Assembly (NCBI GenBank): GCA_947499635.1
Contig: CANMPD010000009.1
Coordinates: 1 to 64,000 of the forward strand
Source: an uncultured Paracoccaceae bacterium
GTDB lineage: Bacteria > Pseudomonadota > Alphaproteobacteria > Rhodobacterales > Rhodobacteraceae
Direction of reading: 5' to 3'
DNA length: 64,000 bases
Part shown: one piece after another, positions 16,179-24,886 of the stretch
Numbering within the stretch: the first letter of the stretch is position 1
Layout: each line of letters begins with the position of its first letter
Position numbers and translations under genes: made by a program
The notes under the pieces: model-generated
Told to the model about the DNA's origin: nothing
The model's input: only the letters and a program-made list of their open reading frames with translations
The model's database searches: none

Positions 16179-17031
16179 TATGCCACGGCGATACACAATG
16201 CTGAATAGGCATCTCGCGCCGGGGCGGGTGGGGCTTGTTGTTGGCCTGATCCTGCTGGGTTGTTTTGTGGCGCTGTTCTTGTCGCGCGGGGCTATGGGCC
16301 TTCCCGGGCCGGAAAAGATGGATTTGATTGCACGTCTGGCACCCCCCTCACCGGCACATCCATTGGGCACCGATCATCTGGGGCGAGATTTGGCCGCACG
16401 GCTATTGGCGGCGATTTCCGTATCACTGGGAGCGGCGTTAACGGCGATGAGTATGATCCTTGCCATTGCTTTGCCTTGGGGCGGTATCGCGGGTTTGGTC
16501 GGAGGCCGGACAGATACGGTTCTGATGCGGTTGGCAGATATCATCATGGCCTTTCCAACGCTGGTTTTGGCATTGGCGGTTATCGGGTTTATGGGGGCTT
16601 CCCTCGAGGCGTCTATTATCGGTGTTGCCGCCGCATGGTGGCCCTCTACGGCGCGGTTAATTCGATCACTTGTCCTCTCTGCGAAAGAACGCGATTTTGT
16701 GCGTGCGGCCTATTTGTCGGGGGCGTCACGGCAACGCGTGATCCTGCGTCACATAGTGCCACAGATCCTGCCGCCTCTGGCGGTGATTGTCTCGCTTGAG
16801 ACGGCTTCGGTTTTATTGGCGCTGTCATCGCTGAGCTTTCTTGGCATCGGGGCGCAGCCGCCAACGCCAGAATGGGGGGCAATGCTGAACGAAGCCCGCC
16901 CGTTCTTTACACAAGCCCCCCATATGTTGATCGCACCCGGCGTGGCTGTGGTTTTGGCGGTTGTAACCTTTAATCTGATTGGGGAGGGGATGCGCGACAT
17001 TTTGGACAAAAGACAGGCTTATCAATGGTGA
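16171..17031 (+). CDS. ABC transporter permease, DppC/NikC type
   Basis: A 286-aa permease of the DppC/NikC group with the HPLGTDHLGRDLAARLL motif after TM1 and the EAA loop near DFVRAAYLSGASRQRVILRH. The ATG at 16171 follows GGAAGG; an upstream frame from 16138 lies in the preceding gene. Overlaps both neighbours, so translation is coupled across the operon. Confidence 0.88.
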   Translation: MTDMPRRYTMLNRHLAPGRVGLVVGLILLGCFVALFLSRGAMGLPGPEKMDLIARLAPPSPAHPLGTDHLGRDLAARLLAAISVSLGAALTAMSMILAIALPWGGIAGLVGGRTDTVLMRLADIIMAFPTLVLALAVIGFMGASLEASIIGVAAAWWPSTARLIRSLVLSAKERDFVRAAYLSGASRQRVILRHIVPQILPPLAVIVSLETASVLLALSSLSFLGIGAQPPTPEWGAMLNEARPFFTQAPHMLIAPGVAVVLAVVTFNLIGEGMRDILDKRQAYQW

Positions 17032-17789
17032 ATGCACTGCGTGTTTCTGGGCTGTCGGTCGGCGTGCAAGGCGGTAAGCGGTTGCTTGACAACGTAAGCT
17101 TTGACCTCGCTCAGGGGGAGCGGATTGGTTTGATTGGCGAAAGCGGATCCGGCAAATCTTTGACGGCAGCTGCGTTGACCGGCTTGTTGCGCCCGCCTGT
17201 TGTCAGTGCCTGCGTATCGTTGATGTTAAATGGGCAAGAGATGAGGCGTGCAAGCCCACGTCACTGGCGACAGCTGCGCGGCGATCAGATCTTTCAAATA
17301 TTTCAAAGCCCGGGGACGGCGCTAACCCCAGCACGGCGCATTGGCCCGCAACTCAAGGAGGCCGCACGTCGCGCGGGGCGGGGCATACAGACAATTGATA
17401 TGGCTCTGGACATGGTGTCTCTGCCACGCAGCGTGTCTGGGCAGTTTCCCTATCAACTGTCGGGGGGCATGCGCCAACGTGTCTTGATTGCCATGGCATT
17501 GATTTTACGGCCTGCTGTCTTGATCGCGGACGAGCCGACAACTGGATTAGATATTTTGACTGAGAGCGGCATTCTAGAGGCCCTTAATGAGATGGTCGAT
17601 CAATCGGGTACGGCGCTTGTGTTCATCAGCCATGATCTGCGTGCTGTGCGTCAGGTTGCGGATCGGGTTTTGGTGTTAGAGGCGGGGCAGCTTGTTGAAG
17701 ACGGACCTATCGCCCATTTGGGGTCTTCGACAGCGCAAGCCGCACGAGATTTGGCGCGGGCGGCACAGGTGTTGCAAACATCATGTTAA
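17025..17789 (+). CDS. ABC transporter ATPase, DppD/NikD type
   Basis: A 254-aa ATPase with Walker A GESGSGKS, signature LSGGMRQRV, Walker [13 protein letters not shown] and the H-loop HDL. It has no C-terminal oligopeptide extension, being the short NikD-like form. It heterodimerises with the next ATPase, whose start overlaps its stop by seven bases. Confidence 0.88.
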   Translation: MVNALRVSGLSVGVQGGKRLLDNVSFDLAQGERIGLIGESGSGKSLTAAALTGLLRPPVVSACVSLMLNGQEMRRASPRHWRQLRGDQIFQIFQSPGTALTPARRIGPQLKEAARRAGRGIQTIDMALDMVSLPRSVSGQFPYQLSGGMRQRVLIAMALILRPAVLIADEPTTGLDILTESGILEALNEMVDQSGTALVFISHDLRAVRQVADRVLVLEAGQLVEDGPIAHLGSSTAQAARDLARAAQVLQTSC

Positions 17790-18544
17790 ACGTCACCGGT
17801 CTTACAAAGCAGTATCAGGGCAAGGATGTTTTGCGAAATGTCTCGTTTGATCTTGCCAAAGGCGAAGTGGTCGCATTGATCGGGCGCTCTGGTGCAGGGA
17901 AATCGACATTGGGGCGGTGTCTTGTTGGTTTGGAGACTGCGGATGCCGGACAGATTGCATTAGACAACACGCCCGTCGCCGTCGGGAGGGGAGCAGCGCG
18001 CCAGGATATTCAGTATCTCTGGCAGGACCCGCTGCAATCGCTTAGCCCGTATCTGACAGCCCGTGAGGCAGTTCTTGAAACATTAAACGGATTTGGAGTT
18101 GGGGCTGCACATACACGACGAGAGGTGGCGGCACGTGGGCTGAGCCAACTTGGGCTTTCAGATAAGATGCAGCAGCGCCGGCCGCATGATTTGTCAGGTG
18201 GGCAATGCCAGCGGGTGGCTTTGGCACGTGCGTTGGCTGCGTGCCCTAAGTTGCTACTTTTGGATGAGCCATTTTCGGCGCTGGATTTGTCGACACAGCT
18301 CAAGACCATTGATCTGTTAAAAGACCTTCATCAGGCCACTGGGGTTGCAATGCTTATCGCAAGTCATGACTTGGCGCCGTTGCGTCATTTGGCCCAGAGG
18401 GTATTGGTGTTAGATCACGCTGAGATCGTGGAGGATATTCCGATGGACCGTTTTATGACCGAGGCGACGCATCCACTGGCGCAAGCCTATGCGAATAGTT
18501 TGGCACCAAAGACCCTAAACAGCAGCGCAGAGCATCGCGATTAA
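17783..18544 (+). CDS. ABC transporter ATPase, DppF/NikE type
   Basis: A 253-aa ATPase with Walker A GRSGAGKST, signature LSGGQCQRVALARAL, Walker B LLLLDEPFSALD and SHDL. Like its partner it is compact, closer to NikE than to OppF. Last gene of the importer operon, convergent with a LysR gene 20 bases on. Confidence 0.88.
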   Translation: MLNVTGLTKQYQGKDVLRNVSFDLAKGEVVALIGRSGAGKSTLGRCLVGLETADAGQIALDNTPVAVGRGAARQDIQYLWQDPLQSLSPYLTAREAVLETLNGFGVGAAHTRREVAARGLSQLGLSDKMQQRRPHDLSGGQCQRVALARALAACPKLLLLDEPFSALDLSTQLKTIDLLKDLHQATGVAMLIASHDLAPLRHLAQRVLVLDHAEIVEDIPMDRFMTEATHPLAQAYANSLAPKTLNSSAEHRD

Positions 18545-18564
18545 TCCGCGATCAGATGCCTTGT

Positions 18565-19488
18565 TTATGCCAAGGGTATCGCGGGTTTGCTGCGTTTTTG
18601 AAGGTTTTCCCGTAGGAAATCGATCATAATTCGAACCTTTTGAGGCAGGTATGTTCGGTTCAAATAAAGTGCCCAAGCGGCAGTATCAAAGACGGTCGCC
18701 GTGCATTCAAAGTCAGGACATAGCGCAACAAGTCGCCCCTCACGCAAGTCGTCTTGAATGAGCCAATCCGCTAAGATCGCCACCCCAAGCCCCGTTTGTG
18801 CGGCCTGCCTTAACGCAAGCGCATTGGAGATCATCAGATTGCCTGTGACGTTCACATCAAACGGGGCATGACCAGCCTGTTGGAACCTCCAGACATCTTG
18901 CAAGCCGGGCAACGCAAAACGAAGACAATTCAAGTGTGCAAGGTCTTTGGGATGCGAAATGGCAGGCTGGGTGCTGAGGTAGTGCGGGCTGGCAACGATG
19001 TGATATCGGGTGTGCATCAGACGGGTCGAGACCAAATCACCCTTTGGCGCGGGGGCCAACCGGATCGCGAGATCAATGCCGTTCTCTGCTAGATCAAGGT
19101 TTACGTCGCTGCTTTGTATATCGAGGGTTATGTCAGGATAAAGCGCCTGAAAGGTTGGCAAAAGCGGCACAATGACGTGATGCGAAAAAGCGACCGAGGC
19201 GGTCATATGCAGAACCCCTGCAGGCTTTTGGCGCAGGCCGCGGGCCTCTTCTTGGGCGGCGTCCATTTCTGCCACCAAAGGCGCAAGGCGGCCTAGGTAG
19301 GTTTGTCCCTCTTCTGTTACCGTCAAACGGCGTGTCGTGCGCTGAAATAATCTGATCCCCAAATCCGCCTCAACGGCAGCGACAACGCGTGAAACTGAAG
19401 AGGGGTCAATATCAAGGGCACGTGCGGCTCCGGCTATGCTGCCATGGGTTTGGACAAGCAAAACTGTCTTGAGAGAGGTGATTTCCAT
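18565..19488 (-). CDS. LysR-family transcriptional regulator
   Basis: A 307-aa LysR protein with the usual N-terminal winged helix (GSIAGAARALDIDPSSVSRVVAAVE, two halves) and FQRTTRRLTVTEEG wing, followed by an effector domain of the group where many members act on adjacent divergent oxidoreductase or stress genes. It is divergent from yceI, 139 bases away, which is the likely target. Effector unknown. Confidence 0.9.
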   Translation of the reverse strand: MEITSLKTVLLVQTHGSIAGAARALDIDPSSVSRVVAAVEADLGIRLFQRTTRRLTVTEEGQTYLGRLAPLVAEMDAAQEEARGLRQKPAGVLHMTASVAFSHHVIVPLLPTFQALYPDITLDIQSSDVNLDLAENGIDLAIRLAPAPKGDLVSTRLMHTRYHIVASPHYLSTQPAISHPKDLAHLNCLRFALPGLQDVWRFQQAGHAPFDVNVTGNLMISNALALRQAAQTGLGVAILADWLIQDDLREGRLVALCPDFECTATVFDTAAWALYLNRTYLPQKVRIMIDFLRENLQKRSKPAIPLA

Positions 19489-19627
19489 TCATGCAAAATA
19501 CGCACGAAACTCATATCAGATCAATCATTTTTCGCAATGCTGACATTAGCTAGACCAAGCTTATGCCAAGTGAACAGGTGGTGACGGCCCGTTGCTGACC
19601 TTTCAATTGACCCCAAAGGAGCATTCG

Positions 19628-20293
19628 ATGAAACATTTGATTCAAGCAGCCGTTGCTGCATCTGTTGTCACGTCCGCCGCCCAAGCCGACGTGAAGGAAT
19701 GGACACTCGATCTGGGCCATGCCTATATCGGCTGGGAGATTGACCACATGAACTTGTCACCCACCGTGGGGCAGTTTCGTGACTTTGACGGCACTTTTTT
19801 GATTGACGAAGACGCGCCGGAAAATTCGAAGATCACCTTTACCGTACAGGCTGCGTCGGTTGATACCAACCATGTTGGCCGCGACACACATTTGCGCAAA
19901 CCTGAATATCTTGCGGCCGAGGAACATCCTGAAATCACCTTTACGTCGACCGAAGTGCAGATGTTGACGCCGACATCTGGAAAGCTGCACGGGGATGTTG
20001 AGATGCGGGGTGTGACCGCGCCTCTGACGCTTGATTTCACCATGGTGCAGGACAAACATTACCCAGACTTTATCCCGAATTATGACGAGTTGCGCGTGAT
20101 TGGGTTTGAAGCAAAAGGCGAAGTGTTCCGTTTGGATCACGGTATGGATTTTATCGCCTTTCTCGGCTCACCAACGGGTTTGTCGATTGATCTCGATCTG
20201 AACTTTGATCTGGTTGATTGTTCTGGAGCCCCGGACACAAACATTCCGTGTAACTGGGGCCGCGTCGAGGGCTTTGTCGGTCCAAACGAATAA
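19628..20293 (+). CDS. YceI-family periplasmic lipid-binding protein
   Basis: A 221-aa secreted YceI-domain lipocalin-like protein: signal peptide ending SAAQAD, then LDLGHAYIGWEIDHM, VQAASVDTNHVGRDTHLRKP and the AAEEHPEITFTST stretch diagnostic of the family. YceI proteins bind isoprenoids or fatty amides in the periplasm. The ATG at 19628 follows AGGAG; the longer frame from 19592 has no such site. A strong terminator follows. Confidence 0.9.
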   Translation: MKHLIQAAVAASVVTSAAQADVKEWTLDLGHAYIGWEIDHMNLSPTVGQFRDFDGTFLIDEDAPENSKITFTVQAASVDTNHVGRDTHLRKPEYLAAEEHPEITFTSTEVQMLTPTSGKLHGDVEMRGVTAPLTLDFTMVQDKHYPDFIPNYDELRVIGFEAKGEVFRLDHGMDFIAFLGSPTGLSIDLDLNFDLVDCSGAPDTNIPCNWGRVEGFVGPNE

Positions 20294-20303
20294 CTGACCA
20301 AAC

Positions 20304-20361
20304 AGCAGCACTGCGATTTCGTTGGCTTTGACCATCGGGGACCATCGCGGTGCTGCTTTTT
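20304..20361 (+). terminator. Intrinsic terminator after yceI
   Basis: A 14-bp stem, AGCAGCACTGCGAT (20304-20317) with ATCGCGGTGCTGCT (20344-20357), one wobble, large loop, followed by a T-run. It separates yceI from the SDR gene. Confidence 0.8.
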
Positions 20362-20402
20362 CAAACAGGGTATCTTCTCTTCTTATTCGCAAAAGGACCG
20401 AC

Positions 20403-21173
20403 ATGGATTATCTTATTGAAAAAGTGGCAATTATCACAGGCGCGAGCCGTGGAATTGGTGCGGCTACGGCACGTTATTTGGCCAAACACGGTGCAAAGGT
20501 TATCCTCGCGGCCCGGTCCAAAACGGAGATTGATGAGATCGCGGAGGACATTCGAAATGGCGGGGGCGCGGCCAAAGCTTTTGTCTGCGATGTAAGTGAT
20601 CATCAGGCAGTTGCGGCCCTTGTGCAATATACGCAAGACACCTATGGGCGCGTCGATATTTTGGTGAACAACGCAGGCCTGATCGATCCAATTGACCGCA
20701 TTGCCGACAGTGATCCCGAAGCTTGGGGGCGTGTGGTCGATGTGAATGTGAAAGGTGTTTATCACGGGCTAAGGTATGCTCTCCCGATTATGCGGGACCA
20801 AGGTGATGGCACGATAATCAATATCTCGTCCGGCGCGGCCAATTCGTTTCTGGAAGGCTGGTCGCATTATTGTGCAACCAAGGCAGCGGTTTTGCGGCTT
20901 ACGGGTGTCGCACATAAAGAATATGCGGCTGATGGCATTCGTGTCATAGGCCTGAGCCCCGGCACGGTGGCGACCGATATGCAGGTTGCGATCAAAGCCT
21001 CAGGCATCAACCCGGTCAGCCAGCTTGACCCTAGCGTGCACATTCCAACGCAATGGGTGGCCCAAGCGATAGCATATCTGTGTGGGCCCGAAGGCGTTGA
21101 ATTTTCAGGAACTGATTTCTCTTTGAAAACGGAAGATGGCCGCAAGCGGGTTGGTTTGGAAATGATAGAATAA
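20403..21173 (+). CDS. SDR-family oxidoreductase
   Basis: A 256-aa classical short-chain dehydrogenase: cofactor motif TGASRGIG, structural NNAG, and the catalytic Ser-Tyr-Lys (SSGAANSFLEGWSHYCATK). Arg in the ASR motif and a basic residue at the end of the second strand suggest NADP(H), not certain. The ATG at 20403 follows AAAGGA; the longer frame from 20322 overlaps the upstream terminator and is rejected. Substrate unknown. Confidence 0.88.
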   Translation: MDYLIEKVAIITGASRGIGAATARYLAKHGAKVILAARSKTEIDEIAEDIRNGGGAAKAFVCDVSDHQAVAALVQYTQDTYGRVDILVNNAGLIDPIDRIADSDPEAWGRVVDVNVKGVYHGLRYALPIMRDQGDGTIINISSGAANSFLEGWSHYCATKAAVLRLTGVAHKEYAADGIRVIGLSPGTVATDMQVAIKASGINPVSQLDPSVHIPTQWVAQAIAYLCGPEGVEFSGTDFSLKTEDGRKRVGLEMIE

Positions 21174-21256
21174 CACGTGTCACAAGACTGGTAACCTGTG
21201 GTCACAGAATGTGACCAACGGCTGAAAGGCGCGGCCATGGCCCATGCGTCAGTGGA

Positions 21257-22282
21257 TTACTCCTCCTGACGCAGCGCAACCCCGGCACTGTCAAACGCGT
21301 GCAAAAGATGAGTTGGAACCGAAAGACCAACGGTATCCCCCGGCTTTAGGGCGATTGACCCGGGGGTACGCACGGTGATTTGTCCGGCATCACCACAAGA
21401 ACAGATCACATAGGTGTCGGCCCCCAGATATTCCAACAGGTCAACGGTGCCTGTGATTTTCCCGTCAGCCGCCGCGACGATGTCGATATGTTCGGGGCGC
21501 ATGCCTACTGAAACCGTCTGTTCAGGCAGATCAAATGCCGTGGCTGCAGTGGCGGGTATGATGTTCATCGAAGGCGATCCGATGAACTGTGCCACAAACA
21601 GATTTGCAGGTTTTTCATACAGCTCTCGTGGTGTGCCGACCTGTGCGATTTTGCCAAATTCCAACACGACGATCCTGTCGGCCAGTGTCATGGCCTCGAC
21701 CTGATCATGGGTGACATAGATCATCGTCGACTTAAGCGTTTGGTGCAGTTTGGCGATCTCGTACCGCATCTCGACGCGCAGTGCTGCATCGAGGTTTGAA
21801 AGCGGCTCGTCAAACAAAAACGCTGTAGGGTCGCGCACGATGGAGCGGCCAATAGCCACCCGCTGGCGCTGCCCGCCGGACAGGTCTTTGGGGCGGCGTT
21901 CCATATAGTCGTCAAGTTTCAAAATACGCGCGGCATCCCCAACCTTGGCGTCGATCTCAGCTTTGGGCAGCCCTGCGGATTTCAAGGGAAACCCTACATT
22001 TTCGCGCACAGTCATATGCGGGTAGAGCGCATAAGATTGGAACACCATCGCCAACCCCCGTGCGCTGGGGGGCTGTGCTGTGACGTCGCGATCCTCAATC
22101 AGGATTTCCCCGCGCGAGGTTTCCTCTAGTCCGGCAATCATACGCAACAGCGTGGATTTCCCGCAGCCAGAGGGGCCGACAAAGACGATAAATTCAGCAT
22201 CTTTGATTTCAAGATCCACGCCTTTGATGACCTGTGTGGAGCCAAACCATTTTTCAACGGCCCGTAGGGTGATGGATGACAT
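21257..22282 (-). CDS. ABC transporter ATPase, MalK/UgpC type
   Basis: A 341-aa sugar-type ATPase with Walker A GPSGCGKST, signature LSGGQRQRVAIGRSI, Walker B FLFDEPLSNLD and a C-terminal TOBE/MalK regulatory domain (GMRPEHIDI). Last gene of a minus-strand operon after SBP, MalF-like and MalG-like genes. Such ATPases energise uptake of sugars, polyols or glycerol phosphate. Confidence 0.9.
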   Translation of the reverse strand: MSSITLRAVEKWFGSTQVIKGVDLEIKDAEFIVFVGPSGCGKSTLLRMIAGLEETSRGEILIEDRDVTAQPPSARGLAMVFQSYALYPHMTVRENVGFPLKSAGLPKAEIDAKVGDAARILKLDDYMERRPKDLSGGQRQRVAIGRSIVRDPTAFLFDEPLSNLDAALRVEMRYEIAKLHQTLKSTMIYVTHDQVEAMTLADRIVVLEFGKIAQVGTPRELYEKPANLFVAQFIGSPSMNIIPATAATAFDLPEQTVSVGMRPEHIDIVAAADGKITGTVDLLEYLGADTYVICSCGDAGQITVRTPGSIALKPGDTVGLSVPTHLLHAFDSAGVALRQEE

Positions 22283-22367
22283 TAGGGGCGTCCTTTTTGC
22301 GTAGTATCACGGTGCGTCAACGCCACGCAGGCGGCGTGGCAGTGTGTGGAATAGGTTGGTAGGTGTC

Positions 22368-23576
22368 TCATCCTTTGACCGATCCGGCAGTCAGCCCTTT
22401 GGTCATGAAGCGTTCCAGACCCAAGAACAGTGCCATGATGGGCACGGTTGCAATCACGGATCCCGCCATCAGGTGCTGGCGTGGGATTTCTGACGAATTC
22501 AACGCTGCGATCCCGCGCGTGAGGGTGAATTTGGATGGATCATCCAGCAGCATAAATGCCAGTAGAAATTCGTTCCAGGCGATCATGAACACATAAAGCG
22601 ACACAGACGCGAGGGCCGGCAGAGACAGCGGCAGGGTGATCTTCCAGATCACCGCCAATCTTGACAGACCATCCATCAGCCCGGCCTCTTCGACCTCGGC
22701 AGGTAGGCCGCGAAAATAGCCCTGCAACATGTAAAGCGCCACAGGAATGGTTGTAACCGGGTAGATCATGACGATGCCCCAGAACGAATTGCGCAGACCG
22801 GTCATGGAAAAGGCGATGTAGATTGGCAGCGCAAGAACGATCATCGGAACCATATAAATCAGCAAGATCGAGCGCGAAAAGGCAGCGCGTCCCCGAAACC
22901 GCAGCCGCGCAACTGCATAGGCGCCCGGGATGGCAAAGGCCAATGTGATCGCCACAGTCAGCACCGAGATAAAGAACGAGTTGAACAGATAGGTGCCAAA
23001 ATGGAACTGAGTGAACAGCTCGTGATAGGATCGCAACAACGCGGTGCCTTGGGTTAGGTCAATCGAGAAATCCAACGGATTTTGCATCAGTTCTGATTGA
23101 TTTTTCAGGCTGGTCATCACCATGACGTAAAACGGGATCAGCACAATGGCGGTAAAGAAGATATAGCCGAAACCGGTGAGAAACCGGATGATTGCGGCTT
23201 CGAATATGTGGCGCGAGAGACTGTGCGGCCCCACGTCTGTCAGGATCATCTTGAGCGTGATGGCAAAACTGGCGGCAAGGAGTGCGGCCGCAATCACGCT
23301 GGCGGGTAAGCTTGCGGTTGGCCCAAAGGAGATCGGACCTATTGCGACCAGCGTCACAAGGGCAAGCGCCGCCCCGACTGCGAGCTGAGCTGTGCGCCCA
23401 GTGCCAAAGCGGGTCATCCCCATACCAAGGGCCGCGCCCCATAACAGCGCCCATAAGATATGCGGGCGAAACGGATCGCCTGTGGCAAAGGAGAGCGTGA
23501 CGGCAATGGTCGTCGCCAACACCACCATCCACAAAGCCCCAAGGACAGGTGCAGTGATATAGCCGTGACGGATCAT
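22368..23576 (-). CDS. ABC transporter permease, MalG type with extra N-terminal membrane segments
   Basis: A 402-aa MalG-like permease; the family is usually 270-300 aa. The standard part runs from about residue 130 (ITLKMILTD, FYVMVMTSLKNQ) with the EAA loop EVEEAGLMDGLSRLAVIWKI. The extra 110-120 N-terminal residues are hydrophobic and look like about four membrane segments (for example FGYIFFTAIVLIPF follows them). It overlaps the MalF-like gene by four bases. The role of the extension is unknown. Confidence 0.85.
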   Translation of the reverse strand: MIRHGYITAPVLGALWMVVLATTIAVTLSFATGDPFRPHILWALLWGAALGMGMTRFGTGRTAQLAVGAALALVTLVAIGPISFGPTASLPASVIAAALLAASFAITLKMILTDVGPHSLSRHIFEAAIIRFLTGFGYIFFTAIVLIPFYVMVMTSLKNQSELMQNPLDFSIDLTQGTALLRSYHELFTQFHFGTYLFNSFFISVLTVAITLAFAIPGAYAVARLRFRGRAAFSRSILLIYMVPMIVLALPIYIAFSMTGLRNSFWGIVMIYPVTTIPVALYMLQGYFRGLPAEVEEAGLMDGLSRLAVIWKITLPLSLPALASVSLYVFMIAWNEFLLAFMLLDDPSKFTLTRGIAALNSSEIPRQHLMAGSVIATVPIMALFLGLERFMTKGLTAGSVKG

Positions 23577-24817
23577 AGGCCTTCCTCTCTGCTGATGTAT
23601 TTCATGAATAAAATGGAAAAGGACAGCAGACAGCCAAATATGACCACCGCAACCGCTGCACCTGCGCCAATGTTTGAAACGTCAAAGGCCTGTTCATAAA
23701 CATTCACAGTCAAGGTGCGTGTGCCTGCGTTGCCGCCGGTCAGCAGGAAGATATCGTCGAACTTGTTAAACGTCCAAATAAACCGCAGTAGGAACAACAC
23801 GCTGAGAATACCCAACAATTGCGGCACGCTGAGGTACCAAAACTGTTGGAACGGCGAGGCTCCGTCCATGTCGGCGGCTTCATACATATCGGTATCTATG
23901 CTTTGCATCCGCGCGAGGATGAAGAGGAACGACAGCGGGAAATAGCGCCAGATTTCAAACACGGTCACCATGATCAGGGCCAGAGGACGTTCACCGAAAA
24001 AGTTGATGGCTTCGCTGGTCACGCCCATCTGGATCAACAGCGCATTGGCCGATCCCGAGAACGGATCAAATAGAATGAGCCATGCAAAGGCCACCGCAAT
24101 AACCGGCGCGACGTAGGGAAATAGATAAAGCCCGCGCAGGATACCTTGGCCGCGGAAGGATTTATTTAACAACATCGCCGCAAACAGACCAACCAGCAAC
24201 GCGCCGACTGTGCCGAAGACGGTATAAAACAACGTGACCCAGAGGACTTCGAAAAACTCGTCGCCTTGAAAGATGCGGGCAAAGTTTTCCAAGGTAAAGG
24301 TGTCATTTGTCAGGACATTAGATCCGGTCCCCGTGGTTGTGGCAGGGCTGTCTTGGGGGCGTAACCCGTTGGTCAAATAGGCCTGTTCAAGGGTGACAGG
24401 GATGGTCAAGGTTTCGCGCGTGCCGGGATCCCAATCGCCCAAATCACAAAACAGCGCGCGTTCGTCTAATGTGCAGCGCGGGTCTAGGGTTTGAACGATC
24501 AACCCCAAGGGCAGGGTGTCGGACAGGGTGACCCCTGTGATGGGCTTATCACGCGACGAATTTCGCAGACGATAGCGAATGTTGGCCTGATCGCCGACGG
24601 CTTTGGTATCGCCGCGGATGTCTTCGCGGGCAACGACTTCGGGGGCGCGCAGGTCGGCCAGTTCGACCGGCTTAAATGAAATCCAAAAAATGGACAAAAG
24701 CGGCAGCAAGACCACTAGGGCCACCGATGCGATGGTTGGGAACAGCAAGCCCCAAGCGAGGCGGGCCTCGCGTTTGGCAAGGGGGCCTGCACCGTGCACA
24801 GGACGCGGTTTCGTCAT
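23573..24817 (-). CDS. ABC transporter permease, MalF type with DUF11-like periplasmic insert
   Basis: A 414-aa MalF-like permease with its EAA loop at YEAADMDGASPFQQFWYLSV. Between TM1 (about 20-48) and TM2 lies an insert of about 130 residues. Its pattern, YRLRNSSRDKPITGVTLSD followed by TLPLGL, then CTLDERALFCDLGDWDPGT, matches DUF11-type immunoglobulin-like repeats. E. coli MalF has its periplasmic domain in a different loop and fold. The insert probably faces the periplasm near the binding protein. Paired with the extended MalG-like gene downstream. Confidence 0.85.
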   Translation of the reverse strand: MTKPRPVHGAGPLAKREARLAWGLLFPTIASVALVVLLPLLSIFWISFKPVELADLRAPEVVAREDIRGDTKAVGDQANIRYRLRNSSRDKPITGVTLSDTLPLGLIVQTLDPRCTLDERALFCDLGDWDPGTRETLTIPVTLEQAYLTNGLRPQDSPATTTGTGSNVLTNDTFTLENFARIFQGDEFFEVLWVTLFYTVFGTVGALLVGLFAAMLLNKSFRGQGILRGLYLFPYVAPVIAVAFAWLILFDPFSGSANALLIQMGVTSEAINFFGERPLALIMVTVFEIWRYFPLSFLFILARMQSIDTDMYEAADMDGASPFQQFWYLSVPQLLGILSVLFLLRFIWTFNKFDDIFLLTGGNAGTRTLTVNVYEQAFDVSNIGAGAAVAVVIFGCLLSFSILFMKYISREEGL

Positions 24818-24849
24818 TCGGGATCTCCGGCTGAAGTGATGAGCATGGG

Positions 24850-24875
24850 TTGGGCACCCAATCTAGGGTGCCCAA
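24850..24875 (-). promoter_or_regulatory. Hairpin between binding protein and permease genes
   Basis: TTGGGCACCC (24850-24859) and GGGTGCCCAA (24866-24875) form a perfect 10-bp stem with a 6-base loop, just after the SBP stop on the minus strand. No T-run follows, so it is more likely an mRNA-stabilising or attenuating hairpin. Confidence 0.6.
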
Positions 24876-24886
24876 AAGCCTATGCG

